NCBI GenBank assembly: GCA_020086605.1
Contig: JACBWW010000089.1
Span: 838,547 to 902,546 of the forward strand
Source: Lanius collurio
Taxonomy: Eukaryota > Chordata > Aves > Passeriformes > Laniidae
Reading direction: 5' to 3'
DNA: 64,000 bases
Below, in pieces: positions 14,501 through 25,367 of this stretch (positions are counted from its first letter, which is position 1; every line of letters begins with the position of its first letter). The notes below the pieces were generated by a model that saw only the letters and a program-made list of their open reading frames with translations, made no database searches and was not told the origin of the DNA. The position numbers and the translations under genes are program-made.

Positions 14501-17500
14501 GGAAAAAACTTTCAAACCCACGAGACAGCTCCAACAAAAAGAAGTTTAGCCTCAGTGGCCTCTTTAACAGGGGATAAAACACGTACAAAACTGATCCATG
14601 TTATGTGCACAAAGATGCCGGTAGTCTTTTATGAAAATATAACATTCTGAGCATTAAAGACTTAATTCCTTTTTCCCCACAAAATCCATTTTACTCAACG
14701 ATGGGGAGAAGGCATTTCTTTGCTTCATTGACTATCTCACCCTACTGCAAGCCAAAAGCATGTTAAAGAATAAAAGCAGCACCAACATCTCCTCTGTCTT
14801 TTCAGCTCGATTTGGCAATTCTGGCGATAAAACTCCTAATTCAACATGTTCTTTACTTAAAACTGAAACTGCAGGACATCTGCTGTAGCTGCCAAGCTCA
14901 CTGTGCACCAGAGCATTTCAAGTCTCACTCTGTGCCTCTTTAACGTTGGGGTTTGGGTTTTTTTATCTCTCCAGCCCAACCTCTAATTTAAAGGAAATTG
15001 TGCTGGATGCTCTAATTGACCCCGTTCTCTTCCTTCCCCAGTTTGTCTCTATAATTAGCCCTTCCCAGTGAAGGGAATCAGCAACAAGACCTTTCTGAGC
15101 CCCACCCTGCAGACCACAGCAACTGCCTTGTATTGTTTTTGCCCAAAAATCAACAGCTTCAGGACAACAAAAGGTTTAAAAATTGAAAAAAAAAAAAAAG
15201 CAAGATCAAATGTGTATTGATAATCTTTCAGCACTTTATGGCGAGTGAAGCCGGTAATCCAAAATTTCACCTGAGTCCCTCAGCAGTACTTTGTAACATG
15301 AGCAAAATAACTTGTTTTCCTCAGTGTAGCACAGAGTTGCACAGCTGCCCACCCCAAATTCACCCAGCCAAGACTTCCCCTGGGGATCTCAGTACATGCA
15401 CCAAACACAGAGGATTCCAGTCTCCACTAAGGCACCAGAAGGCCCCACACCTTGTTTCTTGAGGAATTAAAAGGCATGCTGAGAATGAGGAAAGGAAATG
15501 CATTAAAAAAATACTCTTATCAACGAGCAAATGCCACCACAGAGATTTTATTTCCCTACTCGCCTCTACAATAGATGGGGATTCCTACCAGGTGACTGGA
15601 GCTGGGGGTATATTTAGGCCTTTAGGGAAAAAAAAGGAAGCAAGGAAAAAAAACCACCACGACAGCAGCAAAAAACCTCCTAAAGCCCAAACAATCCCCC
15701 AAAACCCAGTTCAGGTCCAGATTTCAGAGCTGCTGAGCCCCTGGAAGTGCAGGATGAAGCAGAAGATCCCAGCAACACTGGCAAAAAAACATGGAATGAT
15801 CTCAGGTCCAACATGGCCTAACCCAGGTCCTCAGTGCCACCACAGCACCTTCTGTCTCAGACTTCCCTGAAGGATGATACTCCAGGTAACACAATCCAAA
15901 ACTGAACCAGAGGAATTTCTCTGGTTAGTTTAGAGCTTTGTTTCCTTCCATCCACTGTTGCTTCTTCCATCCCCAAGGTTCCAAGGACACTCAGCAGGCT
16001 GCTCCTGAAGAACATGCCCACCAGGAAAAGCATCTCAAGGTCTCTTGGTGTGCACCGGGTCCCTAACTCACTATTTTCCACTCAATTTTCCCACTTGACT
16101 TTGCAGCTTTACAGTAATTTTGCACAGCACATTACACGGAGCCACATTACATTAGAAACCAAACAGGCTGAATTTTTTTATGATCTTGGTGAGTAATTTC
16201 CCAGACTGACATTCTCTTCAAATCCATCAATGCCATTAGGTAAGAATTATCCCAGAGTTCCAGCCTCCCAAAGCACACCAACACACATACTTGTGTAACA
16301 ATCTGGAATTTCAACGTTTAGACATTCAGAAAATTAAACTGCAGCTGGCGGGAGTCTCGCTAATAATGGCAGCACCTGAACTTGTAATGATCCTTCACCT
16401 AAGGAAAATTGTTCAAGTTTTTTGAATACCTGTCCCCTCGCAGCCCCTGAAGAGCATACCTGAAAGGAAAGTATGTAGATTAATGCTCCCAAAACAGAAA
16501 AGAAAGTTGATCCAGTCCTACAAGAAGAGAAAAAAACCCCAACACCTTTCTCGGTGCAGAGGATAGTCCATGCTCAGGGAAAAGACCTTCAAAATGCACA
16601 GAAAAACTGCACCCAAACCATTGTAAATCCATATCTGTAGGTTTTAATGTCCAATTGTTTTTCTGAGATACTCTCTCAAGGATTCCATGTTCATTAAAAA
16701 TAGACTCAACACAAGGCAGAAGATCACAATGTCCCCACCACACAGTCTGAACCACGAATATCAGACTGAGCTCCTTTCACACTGAGTTTCCAAGCGAGTT
16801 TTGTGGGCAATTGAAAAAGTTTCATGCACGGCCACTCCTTAGACTGCAACTGCATAAAACATCTCATTTAGCTTTTGCTCCTCAGGTTTCACATCTTCCC
16901 CAACAAAACAAAAATGAAAGCAGCCTTCAAGCAGCTGAGTTTCAGAGAAAAAACAGGGGAGGAAAGCCCTGATGTTGCTAAAATGCAGCCAGCAAACGCT
17001 TCCCTCTGTGGGAACAGGAAAATACTCAGGCAGGGATTTTTTTTCCCTTGTTTCAGCAAAGACTTTTAGGTGCGAAAATGAATTCTCAGTCCCTCAGACA
17101 TGGACCCTTGTGCTCATTTTTTTTCTCCTTACTCAATTTGCTGAAAGTGCTTTTTTTTTAAATATATTTTTCTCCTCATATTTATTGTATTATTCACCCC
17201 AGATGAATGGCAATGGCTCTAAAGGGGTATTTCAATCACAGAAATGAAGAAACACAGCCCAGGACAGCTGAACTCAGAAACAAGACACTGGAAGGCAGCA
17301 GCTCCCACCTGGAAATACAAAGAGACTGCAGCCTGGAACAATGCACACGAGTCTATGTCTTTTCCACAAAATTGGTGGGGCAAGGAACAGGCAACAGCAG
17401 CCAAGTCATCTTTCTTGGAAAGTTATTAATTAAAGACAGAAGAAGAAGAAATATTGCTGCTAATGTTTATCAATGCTAATAAATTCCTTAATGAAATCCT

Positions 17501-17789
17501 TGTGGATTGCAGTGAGATCAGAGATGCATTTGGAGAAGGGAACTACACTCTGAAACAAGTGCTCTGACAAGTCAAGGTGCACTTGGCAACCCCTGGAGTT
17601 GAGCGAGGTTAAGCAGCGAGCAGCAAAAGGATCCGTGGGTTTATCCAATCCTCCCTGCAGCCTCCTCGGTTGCTTTTGGTAAAGTTCATTCTCTTCATAG
17701 CTGAGGAAAACTCTTAAGATTCCTCGTTATCTGCTGCAGGCACCTCAAACCTGACCTCTGCTCTGCATTGTCCTGCTATCTCCTTGCCT

Positions 17790-18040
17790 ACCTGGCCGGC
17801 CCGGTGAAGCGCCGCCGGATAAGATTATCCGCGCCGACGGCAGCCCCAGCTCTGCTGCCCGGGAACGGCGGCGCCTGCCCGTGCAGGCCCTTTGTGCCAC
17901 GGGCTGGCCAGGAGGCAGACCCGGAGCGTGCCCTCCTTGCTCAGCCAGACGTTTCACCGCGAACGCGGGGCCTGAACCCCAAGGGAGGCGCCTGGGCCGC
18001 CGCATCCCCCGGCAGCGGGGCTGGATCTTTATTATCGGAT
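17790..18040. promoter_or_regulatory. CpG-rich islet with palindromic GATA site (candidate intronic enhancer or promoter)
   Basis: About 250 bp of CpG-rich sequence sits inside AT-rich DNA. It contains the 14-base perfect palindrome GGATAAGATTATCC at 17,817-17,830 and a further TTATCGGAT near 18,032. No TATA box, splice donor or convincing start codon marks it as a promoter. An intronic enhancer or alternative first-exon promoter is plausible but unproven. Confidence 0.35.
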
Positions 18041-18334
18041 GAAAAGAAGCAGAAGAAACAGCGGCTCTGCTTTTACACATCTCCCCAAATGCCTTTGTTG
18101 AGCTGGAGTGGTTCAGCCATCCTTGCCACCACCAACAGCAACAAATTCCACATAATGATGCCCCGTTTACGAAGCAATCAGTGAATTAATGAGCAGACAC
18201 CGGCTCTCCCACACTCAAAGAAACCCCTAGAAGGGATGGTTACCCACATAACCTCCCTCTTCCAAAAAACCTATTTATTTCAAAAAAATCATTACAAATT
18301 GCTCAGCATTGTTCTCATCAAGCACAACATTTCT

Positions 18335-18337
<3 letters not shown>

Positions 18338-18370
<33 letters not shown>
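18338..18370. repeat. Poly(T) tract, 33 bases
   Basis: An uninterrupted run of T. Read on the minus strand it is poly(A) and could mark the tail of a retroposed sequence, but the adjacent DNA does not resemble a known gene or SINE. Length may be unreliable in the assembly. Confidence 0.9.
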
Positions 18371-18372
<2 letters not shown>

Positions 18373-20574
18373 CTAATGGGACCACATTCCTTAACAATTA
18401 AATCATTTACTAATTCCTCCCCGGGGAGGCTGTCCTGTGCACCCAACAAGCACAAACCAACCTAACAGTTCATAGACAAGTGCCATGAAAGTTTAAATGG
18501 CAACATTTAGGAGAATTTTTATTTTGGTCTATGTATTCACGTGAAGTATGAAAAGACAGTAGAAATACGGAAGTCTACCAAAGTAAATATTTTCAGTTAA
18601 CTTGTTTTAAGTTCATCCCTCAAAACCAACCATGTAGATGCTGAATACAATAAAAGAATTCTTGGCGGTCTTACAAAAACATAGCCTGGGCTGGTTTTAA
18701 AGCTCAGGTTTTCCAAAGATGGATCTATCAGGATTAAACACTCCTCTTCCATCAATGCTCAGCCATGATACAGCATATCCAGGATCCTCTATCTTTTTAA
18801 AGGTCATGCTTTGCAAGAAATAGAAGACAGTCCAAAGAATTTTGATTAAATAACAGCACAGAGGCTGTCAGATTATCTGTGCATGATGGATAAAAGCCAA
18901 GACCTGGAATGGGCATCTGAAGAGCAACTCTAGGATTCAGGGTCATCTTGGGGAAGCCAGAAGTGAAGAGGTGAAGAAACCAGCAAATAAGACTCAAAAT
19001 TTATATTGAAACTCACATATTTTGGCTAATTTTACATTTAAAGGGGGTAGCCAAGGCATTTGTTTATTTTAAACTGTATTTTTCCTTTGCTACTTCATGC
19101 AGCATCCAAGTCCCCTACTCCACTCCCCACTGCTCCTAACAGGGATTTGCAGTAACTCCTACAAGTCACAGGAATGGAAACCAAGATGATTTTTCCAAGA
19201 GAAGCTGAGCAGACAGTTGGAACCACCAAAGCTACCAGGGCTGAAAGGGTCCAGTCCAGCCCTCCCCTCAAAGGGGATCTCCTACTCAGAGAACCAGCCT
19301 ATCCTTAGGGGCCTTAACACCAACAGGGATTTCACAGACTTCCTCCATGACCTGGAAGAGATCTTTAGAGGCATACTAGAACCCAACAGAGAGATGACAG
19401 GAGATTACAGCAGAGCTGTGCCTGCATCTTGTTTTAAGTCAGGCATAGCTCTGCAAAAAAAAGCAACATAACTCTGTAGGTGTGTGAGACGAGAGCTTGG
19501 ATGAGACACAGCTGGCTGAGCTCCCCACGTGATGATCTCACATCAACAGAGAGAGGATCCAACTAAGGAATATCAATATTCCTTGGGAGGATGGAGAGAC
19601 AGATCTCAAAGGGTCCAAGCAAACTTGAAGTTTGTATCTGGGTGCTTAATGCAGAGACAGGGCAAGCAGCTGTACCCAAACTTGGACACACTGTATATCT
19701 GCCCAGGATAACTGGCTGCCTCACCAGCTCCTGTAGCTCCTGTCTTTTGCTGTTTTCCATGACAGCATCGACCCAGCCTCACTGCCATCCTACCCCAAGC
19801 ACCCTCAGTGCACCATGGCCTTTCCACTCCTGAGCTCCATCTCCCTTGGCAAAAAATCTGCCTGGCTGAAGACCTCGCTCTGTCTCTTCATGAGGCTCTT
19901 AGCAAAACTCTAAAGAAAGGCTGACAAAAAAACCACCAACACAACCCAAAACTATGACCCATGGCTTTGTCTCACCATGGTTTGGCACAGTGTGAACAGC
20001 CAAAGGCATATGAGAACCCTACACAAAGAGATGTCTCATCCCTCTCCAAAGGGATGCCCATCCCTGCCTAATGAGAAACTGCAATGCAACACTTAACAGC
20101 AGAAAGTACTCAGAAGAGTAACAATAATCCTTAAATCACAGGTATTTATTTATCTCATTTTGCCTAGAAAAACTCTGAGGAGTTTCCACTGAACCACTAT
20201 GGAGCCACTTGCGAGCTTCATGCTGATTATCAGCAAATGGACCCAGCCTATCCCTGTTCCCCTCCCAAGACAGACTTCAGCCAGGCCAGATCCTCTCTCA
20301 ACTGGAGCCTGGGACTAGACCAGCTTAAAGAACTCATGGAAAGGCAGTAGGACAGTAAACTCACGGAAAGGCAGCAGTTTAACAGGCTGTGCTCTGCAAG
20401 CAGTGATCACAGATAATCTCATTCTCCTTGGACATTTCCCACCCAATGCAGCTCAAACCTCTTCCTTTCCCTTCTCCTCCTGCAGCCCACAAACCACAGG
20501 TGGAAGACGACCAACATGAGACACCTAAAGCCACGAGGAACCCAATGTGACTTTGCAGACAATCCTGCTGCCAG

Positions 20575-20635
20575 CAGGATTTTGGACCAAGTGACCTCTT
20601 GAGCTCCCTTCCGAGCCAGGCAAGCCTACATTCCT
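20575..20635. mobile_element. Possible transposon-derived fragment
   Basis: The phrase tttggaccaagtgacctctt followed by gagctcccttcc resembles the widespread avian repeat phrase (ggaccagatgacctc...gtcccttcc) found near the ends of CR1 or LTR elements. Only about 60 bp match, so the family is undecided. Confidence 0.35.
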
Positions 20636-22002
20636 CCAGCAGAGGCAGCATTAAGACAACGGGGGTTTTGCTAGGAACAAGAAGCATTTGTGGCAAAGAC
20701 ATGGAACTCTCACCTCACCTACAAGATTTTTCCACAGGCACCTGTGAAAAAGATCCACAGATTCCTCCTCAGAGACAGAACAATGCTAACACAAGGTCTA
20801 ACAAAACTACAACTCTTAATAATAGTTTAAAAACAGACACAAAAATTAGTTCAACTCTAAAAATCTCTGTTCAATAGCCTTCCCTCCTGAATTTTCATAT
20901 TTTCTGAGGTCAAGTGGTTTGTTGAGTTCCACTTTTAAAAGTTTAATTCCAAGACACAGAGGTTAAGACATCGACACAATCACAGGAGTGAGACGTGTAT
21001 GTCACCATGATGTTCGACCTGTCAAACACAGCACAAGATTTAACATTAAAGAGTTACTCAAAGAAAACAAAGATTATTCCTATTTCCTGTTTTCATCCAT
21101 TATCTGGCAAGAGTATCACGTGTTTGGTTTCTATAGTCTCAACTCTGAACACCTGTGCCCTCACACGTACACCCAAAACCTACAGAAAAATTTGGCCTGT
21201 GGGAAAGAAAAATAAAATTCCACAAAAACAATCTCAATTCCAATGATCCCATCAGCAGCATTTTGTCCTTAAAATTCCATAAGAAACCCAAGCTTTGCGA
21301 TAATCCCAGCCATCTAACCTGAAAACATGGCAGAGTATTTCTGCAGCATGAAGCCCAAAGAATTACCAAGCTTCTCCCCAGAGCAGGGAAGCACCCAGAC
21401 ACACCCCAAATCTCCAACGCTACTGCTTCTGTCCAAAGGAATGCTAGAGAAAGTCTCCAATTTGCAAACTTGAGCCGTGATCCTTTAAATATTTATGCTC
21501 ATGTTTACTTTGTCGAGAGGGGAGAAATCCCGTTCACTCGAGAGGAAGTGAAGCAAACATCAGCACGCAGGACCAAGCCTGAGAAATTCAGATGCTCTTT
21601 TAAACCTCAACACAAAAAAAATCACCATGTTCCAAAGCTGAAACCTGCACCCAGCCTGTCCCAGGGAGGCAGAGTCCAGGACCAGGCTGGGAGCTTCATC
21701 CATGACACAATAAACATGCCTTGAACCCCGGTGTTTCACGTGCAAGTGGGAACGCCAAATTCCCTTTTATTTACAAACCAAGGGGACACAGGAATTTCTG
21801 AGCTCAAGTTTGACCGGCTAAGATGCTTCCAGTGGTTCAACGACCTTGTTTGCTCCCTCATAAATGTATTTTTAAAGGAATTGAGTTCAAAAGTTGCGTG
21901 GTTTAGAGCGAGAACTAGAACTAGGCAGAAAATGGCCACACTACACTCACCAAAACCAACCACCCTGAAAGACTTTAGAAACTCTCCAGTCATGCTTGAA
22001 TG

Positions 22003-22345
22003 ACAGAATCCTAGCCTGGTTTGGGCTAGAAGGGACCTTAAAAGCTGATCTTGTTCCAACTCTGCCATGGAAAGGAACACCTTCCACTAGCCCAGGTTGC
22101 TCCAAGCCCCGTCTAACCTGGTCTGGAGCACTTCCAGGGATGGGGCAGCCACAGTTTCTCTGGGACAACCTGTGCCAAGGCCTCAACACCCTCTCAGCCA
22201 AGCATTTCTTCCCAATACCCCACCTAACCCAGCTCTCTGGCAGTGGGAAGCCATTCCCCCTGGTCCTGGCACTACAGTTCCTGATGAGGAGTCCCTCTCC
22301 AGCTTCCCTGTACACCCCCTTCAGACACTGGAAGTTTGCTCCCAG
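22003..22345 (-). mobile_element. CR1 LINE 3'-end copy, antisense
   Basis: The longest CR1 fragment in the window. The plus strand carries, in order, the terminal ACAGAATCCTAG remnant, gctagaagggacctta, cttccactagcccaggttgc, cacttccagggatggggcag, tctctgggacaacctgtgcc, and the ccctctccagcttccctgta region. This is the antisense of a 5'-truncated CR1 end. The longer frames seen on both strands across it (up to 140 codons) derive from the element. Confidence 0.9.
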
Positions 22346-23144
22346 TTTCCCCAGACTTGAGGTATTCAAGCTGCAGGACTACAGGACATGCGTGGTCCCA
22401 AGGCTGTGATGGTGACCCCTGGTCTCCCTTGCCAGCTGGTGGTGCCAAGCTGCAAAACCAGTGGAGGGACCAGCACTGTCCCTGTGCTCCCAGTACTCCC
22501 CCTGTTGACTTGTGGGCACGTGAAGGAGTGACCCGATCCATTCTTCCACCCAGAGCAGAGTGCTGTTCTCCCCAAAACCAAGCAGGGGACGAGGACTTCA
22601 AGTCCAGGATTTCAAGTCCATGTACCTTGACATGAGCTAAATTAAGGCTGCACAGGTAACTTGGGTTTCATGTTTCCCAAGTGCCCAACCTCGGGCGCTT
22701 CACATTCTCAGGGGTTTTCCTGCAAACCTGATCAATGCTCACAAAACTCATCATAAACATCCTGGATAAAAATTATTTAGGCATAAAGCATTCAGATTTG
22801 CCTAGCAAAGGATCCCAAAGGTGTGATTGTCTGAGTGGTTTAGTACCAGTGTTTGTGAAAGATGCTGTAACAGCAGACATCATCTCAGACATTTGATACC
22901 TTGAATCCTAAAATGCAGCTTCCCCACCCAAAATAAGAAGGGGAAAAAAAGGGTTAAAATGTGGAGTTTATAAATCATAAGAGGAGCAACGGATGCACAG
23001 AACAAATAATTTCACAAAACAGATCTACATTTTAAATACATGATGCATTCAAATAAAGCTTTTTCCAAGTGCTGCTGATGGATACCAGGCCTTCCAACAC
23101 AGAGGAAAAATCCCTAAAGCCACCCTGATCTATGCATTGATTGC

Positions 23145-23168
23145 AATAAATAAATAAATAAATAAATA
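23145..23168. repeat. (AAAT)n microsatellite
   Basis: Nearly six tetranucleotide units of AATA/AAAT; likely length-polymorphic. Confidence 0.9.
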
Positions 23169-24746
23169 TGAAGTTGCATCATCATCGATAGGCCAGGAAA
23201 CAAAAGCTTATTAGTTGTGTGCCAGGGCTGCTGAATTACCCTCCCTGCCATCAGCAGCCTGACAGCTTGCAAAACAGTCTCAGGGATCAAAAATCACAGC
23301 CAAGAAGGAGGGCAACAACTGGGAGAGCCTTCGTGAGGGAAAAAGGCATAGAAAACCCTCTCATTATAATTAAATAAAATGTATAAATGAGAAAAGCCAT
23401 TGAAATGGGCGAGTTTACTCAAGGACATAGGGGAAATCGTGTGACTGCATGATGAGGGGCTGAAAAGATGATGCTCTTCAGGGATAACACAGGCTCTGAC
23501 CCAGCCAGAGTTTATGGACAAGCTCAGATTTGTAAGGTCGTGCTTAAGGATTCACAGCCCATCTCCGCAGCATCCACGCACCTCTCCACGGGAACACAAC
23601 GCTCCCCTGTCATTTTCTAGCAGTCCCATGGGAAAAGTGTCGGGAAAGCACTTGAGCCGGACAGAAACTCAATTCTCCACCTAGCAATCTATTTACAGAG
23701 CGATTTATTACAGAGCTTGGTTATCGACTGAGCGAGACACTGTGCCGGTTTTCCTCCCGTAGCAGCAAATCTCCTTCCTCTGCCGCTACGTGATTATTTT
23801 TTTGATCCGCCGATGGGCAGGGACCGCGCTGCAGCGAGGGATGGGAAAGCCATGATTTCTGCTGAGCTCACGCTCCCCACTTTATCAACCTCGGCTTGTT
23901 CTGGCGATAGGAAAACGTAAATGGAGGAGGAGGAAGCCGATCGAGAAGCAGAAGGGCGGCAAAACGCCCGGCTCCGAACTCACGGCAGGTCCTAGCGCAG
24001 GTCACGTCGGAGGGGGGGGTTATTTTTTTGGGATAAATCAAAGGCCGTTTTGGCCACATTTAGGAAAATTCCAGAAAGAAATATCGACTGTTTTAACCTT
24101 CAGAGGAGCAGTGCTCCCACAGCGGTCCTGCGTGCCAGGGTGGGAACTGCCGTGAAGTCCAACACTGCGCTAAGCAAACGCAGGTATACTTCATTCCGAC
24201 GGGTGGGAATGGCTGATGGGTACTCGGGAATGGCTCTGCGTGGCGCGCCGGGCTGCCGGAGCCACGGGGCGACCGCGGGCGATCGCGACCTGCTCCCGTC
24301 GCGATGCCCATCGCCGTGGCCTCAGGGCTACTGCCACACTCAGGCAGATAGCCCACGGCCCCACTGGTGACACTGGGGACGCCACTGAGGTAAATCTCCT
24401 CCCCCCAGGCTGGTTTTTCCATGTTCTGCGTGTCCGACCCACCCGCGACAGGGGTGAGCGGCACCGGGCGGTGAAACCCCGCGCATGAGGGGGGCGCGGG
24501 CCCCGCACCGCGCACCCACCGGGGGCGGCTCATGCGGGGAGGACCGCACACCTCCGGAGGGACTCCACGACACCGGGGAGACCCCACAACGCCGGGGGGA
24601 CTCGCCCTCCTCTGCTGAACAAAGGCTCCCGCCGGCCCCGAGATGCTCCGGCAGGGTTTGCCCCACGACCCCCGCCCCACCGCTCCCACCTCAGGCGCGC
24701 ACCGGAGGCCCCCGCCCCGCTCCCCGCTGCCGCCGCCACCGCTCAC

Positions 24747-24850
24747 CTGGGTGTCGGGGCGCGGCGCATCCTTCGCCCGCAGCCGCCGCCGCTGCCGCTG
24801 AGGGGGGGTCCCGAGGGTCGCTGGCTGAGGGAGGTCGGTTCTGAAAAGAG
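24747..24850 (-). other. MYO9A: Candidate noncoding exon 1 of MYO9A (donor well defined, start approximate)
   Basis: The minus strand reads ...GACACCCAG|GTGAGCGG, a near-perfect donor with GT at 24,746-24,745. The sequence upstream is GC-rich with CGG/CTG-type repeats, as in many 5' UTRs. MYO9A encodes an unconventional myosin with a RhoGAP domain and in vertebrates begins with a noncoding exon followed by a very long intron, which suits the exon-free 24 kb beyond. The gene name rests on synteny only. The upper boundary is a guess. Confidence 0.45.
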
Positions 24851-24965
24851 GTCCCGGGGGTCTGTGCTGAGGAGGGTCGGTGCTGAGGAGTGTCCCAAGG
24901 CTCGGTGCTGAGGGGGATCGGTGCTAAAGGAGGTCCGCGGATCAGTGTTGAGAGGAGTCCCGGGG
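24802..24965. repeat. GC-rich minisatellite, about 41-bp unit
   Basis: Degenerate tandem copies built around ggtcggtgctgagg. Successive copies start near 24,831, 24,872 and 24,912, with partial copies on both sides. It lies in the core of the CpG island, at or just upstream of the presumed MYO9A start. Confidence 0.7.
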
Positions 24966-25142
24966 AGGGGAGGTGCGGACGGGCGCTCCCGCCGCCTCCG
25001 CCGCCGCCCGGGCGCTGCCCGACTGCCCGCGCGCGCGCGCCACCCTCACGCGCCCGCCGGGCGGAGGCAGCGACGGAGGGAGGGGGCGGGAGGCGCGCGC
25101 ACCGCCCCGCCCCGCCCCGCCGTGGTCACGCCCACCGACACG

Positions 25143-25176
25143 CCCCCTGGACTCACCCCCTGGACTCACCCCCTGG
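25143..25176. repeat. 13-bp tandem repeat (ccccctggactca), 2.6 copies
   Basis: Two perfect copies (25,143-25,155 and 25,156-25,168) and an 8-base partial copy, in the SENP8 side of the CpG island. Confidence 0.85.
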
Positions 25177-25179
25177 CGT

Positions 25180-25248
25180 TACGACGCGGCCGCGGCCGCT
25201 TTACGGCAGCGCGCGGCAACCGGGCGGCAGCGGGCGATGAGGCGGCGG
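25180..25248 (+). other. SENP8: Candidate noncoding exon 1 of SENP8 (3' boundary at a donor)
   Basis: GGCGGCGG|GTGAGA gives a good donor with GT at 25,249-25,250. A second possible donor, CTG|GTAAGG, has GT at 25,367-25,368. Either could splice to the acceptor at 29,384. The 5' limit is arbitrary. No transcript data are available to choose. Confidence 0.35.
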
Positions 25249-25273
25249 GTGAGACCCGGGGCGGGGAAACGGA

Positions 25274-25361
25274 GGGGGACACGGCGGGACACGGGAGGGG
25301 ACACGGGAGGGGACACGGCGGGACACGGCGGGACACGGGAGGGGGACACGGCGGGACACGG
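25274..25361. repeat. GGGACACGG minisatellite
   Basis: Seven or eight copies of a GGGACACGG core separated by c or a g-rich spacer. It lies between two possible SENP8 donors (25,249 and 25,367), so it is either intron 1 or part of exon 1. Confidence 0.85.
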
Positions 25362-25367
25362 TACTGG

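Larger units (their letters stand above)
8011..18337. other. Noncoding DNA, presumed MYO9A intron 1 (middle part)
   Basis: No coding exon was recognised. Most is AT-rich and unremarkable. Two places stand out: 11,411-11,520 has four GATA/TATC motifs within 110 bp, and 17,790-18,040 is a CpG-rich islet with a perfect inverted GATA repeat at 17,817-17,830. Short open frames in the islet are low-complexity Ala/Pro/Arg translations of GC-rich DNA. Confidence 0.5.
18371..23900. other. Noncoding DNA, presumed MYO9A intron 1 (promoter-proximal part)
   Basis: Contains one good CR1 copy, an AAAT simple repeat and a possible weak transposon remnant around 20,575-20,635. No coding exon was recognised. 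The stretch 18,700-20,750 has a more even base composition than its surroundings and might be an old inserted element, but I see no paired terminal repeats or recognisable element protein in it. Confidence 0.45.

Noticed and set aside
18700..20750. Possible endogenous LTR element
   Set aside because: No paired terminal repeats, primer-binding site or recognisable gag/pol frame could be found by eye.
21947..22601. Frames of 87-140 codons on both strands
   Set aside because: Largely derived from the CR1 copy at 22,003-22,345.
1..24700. Search for MYO9A coding exon 2
   Set aside because: No minus-strand frame resembles the RA-domain or myosin-head start, so exon 2 is assumed to lie outside the window.
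24093..24746. 217-codon frame on the minus strand in the CpG island
   Set aside because: Gly/Arg/Pro-rich translation typical of CpG islands, and it stops at the candidate MYO9A donor by chance. No homology recognised.
25274..25361. Regularly spaced repeat considered as a CRISPR-like array
   Set aside because: The units are 9-14 bp with no unique spacers in a vertebrate promoter, so this is an ordinary minisatellite.
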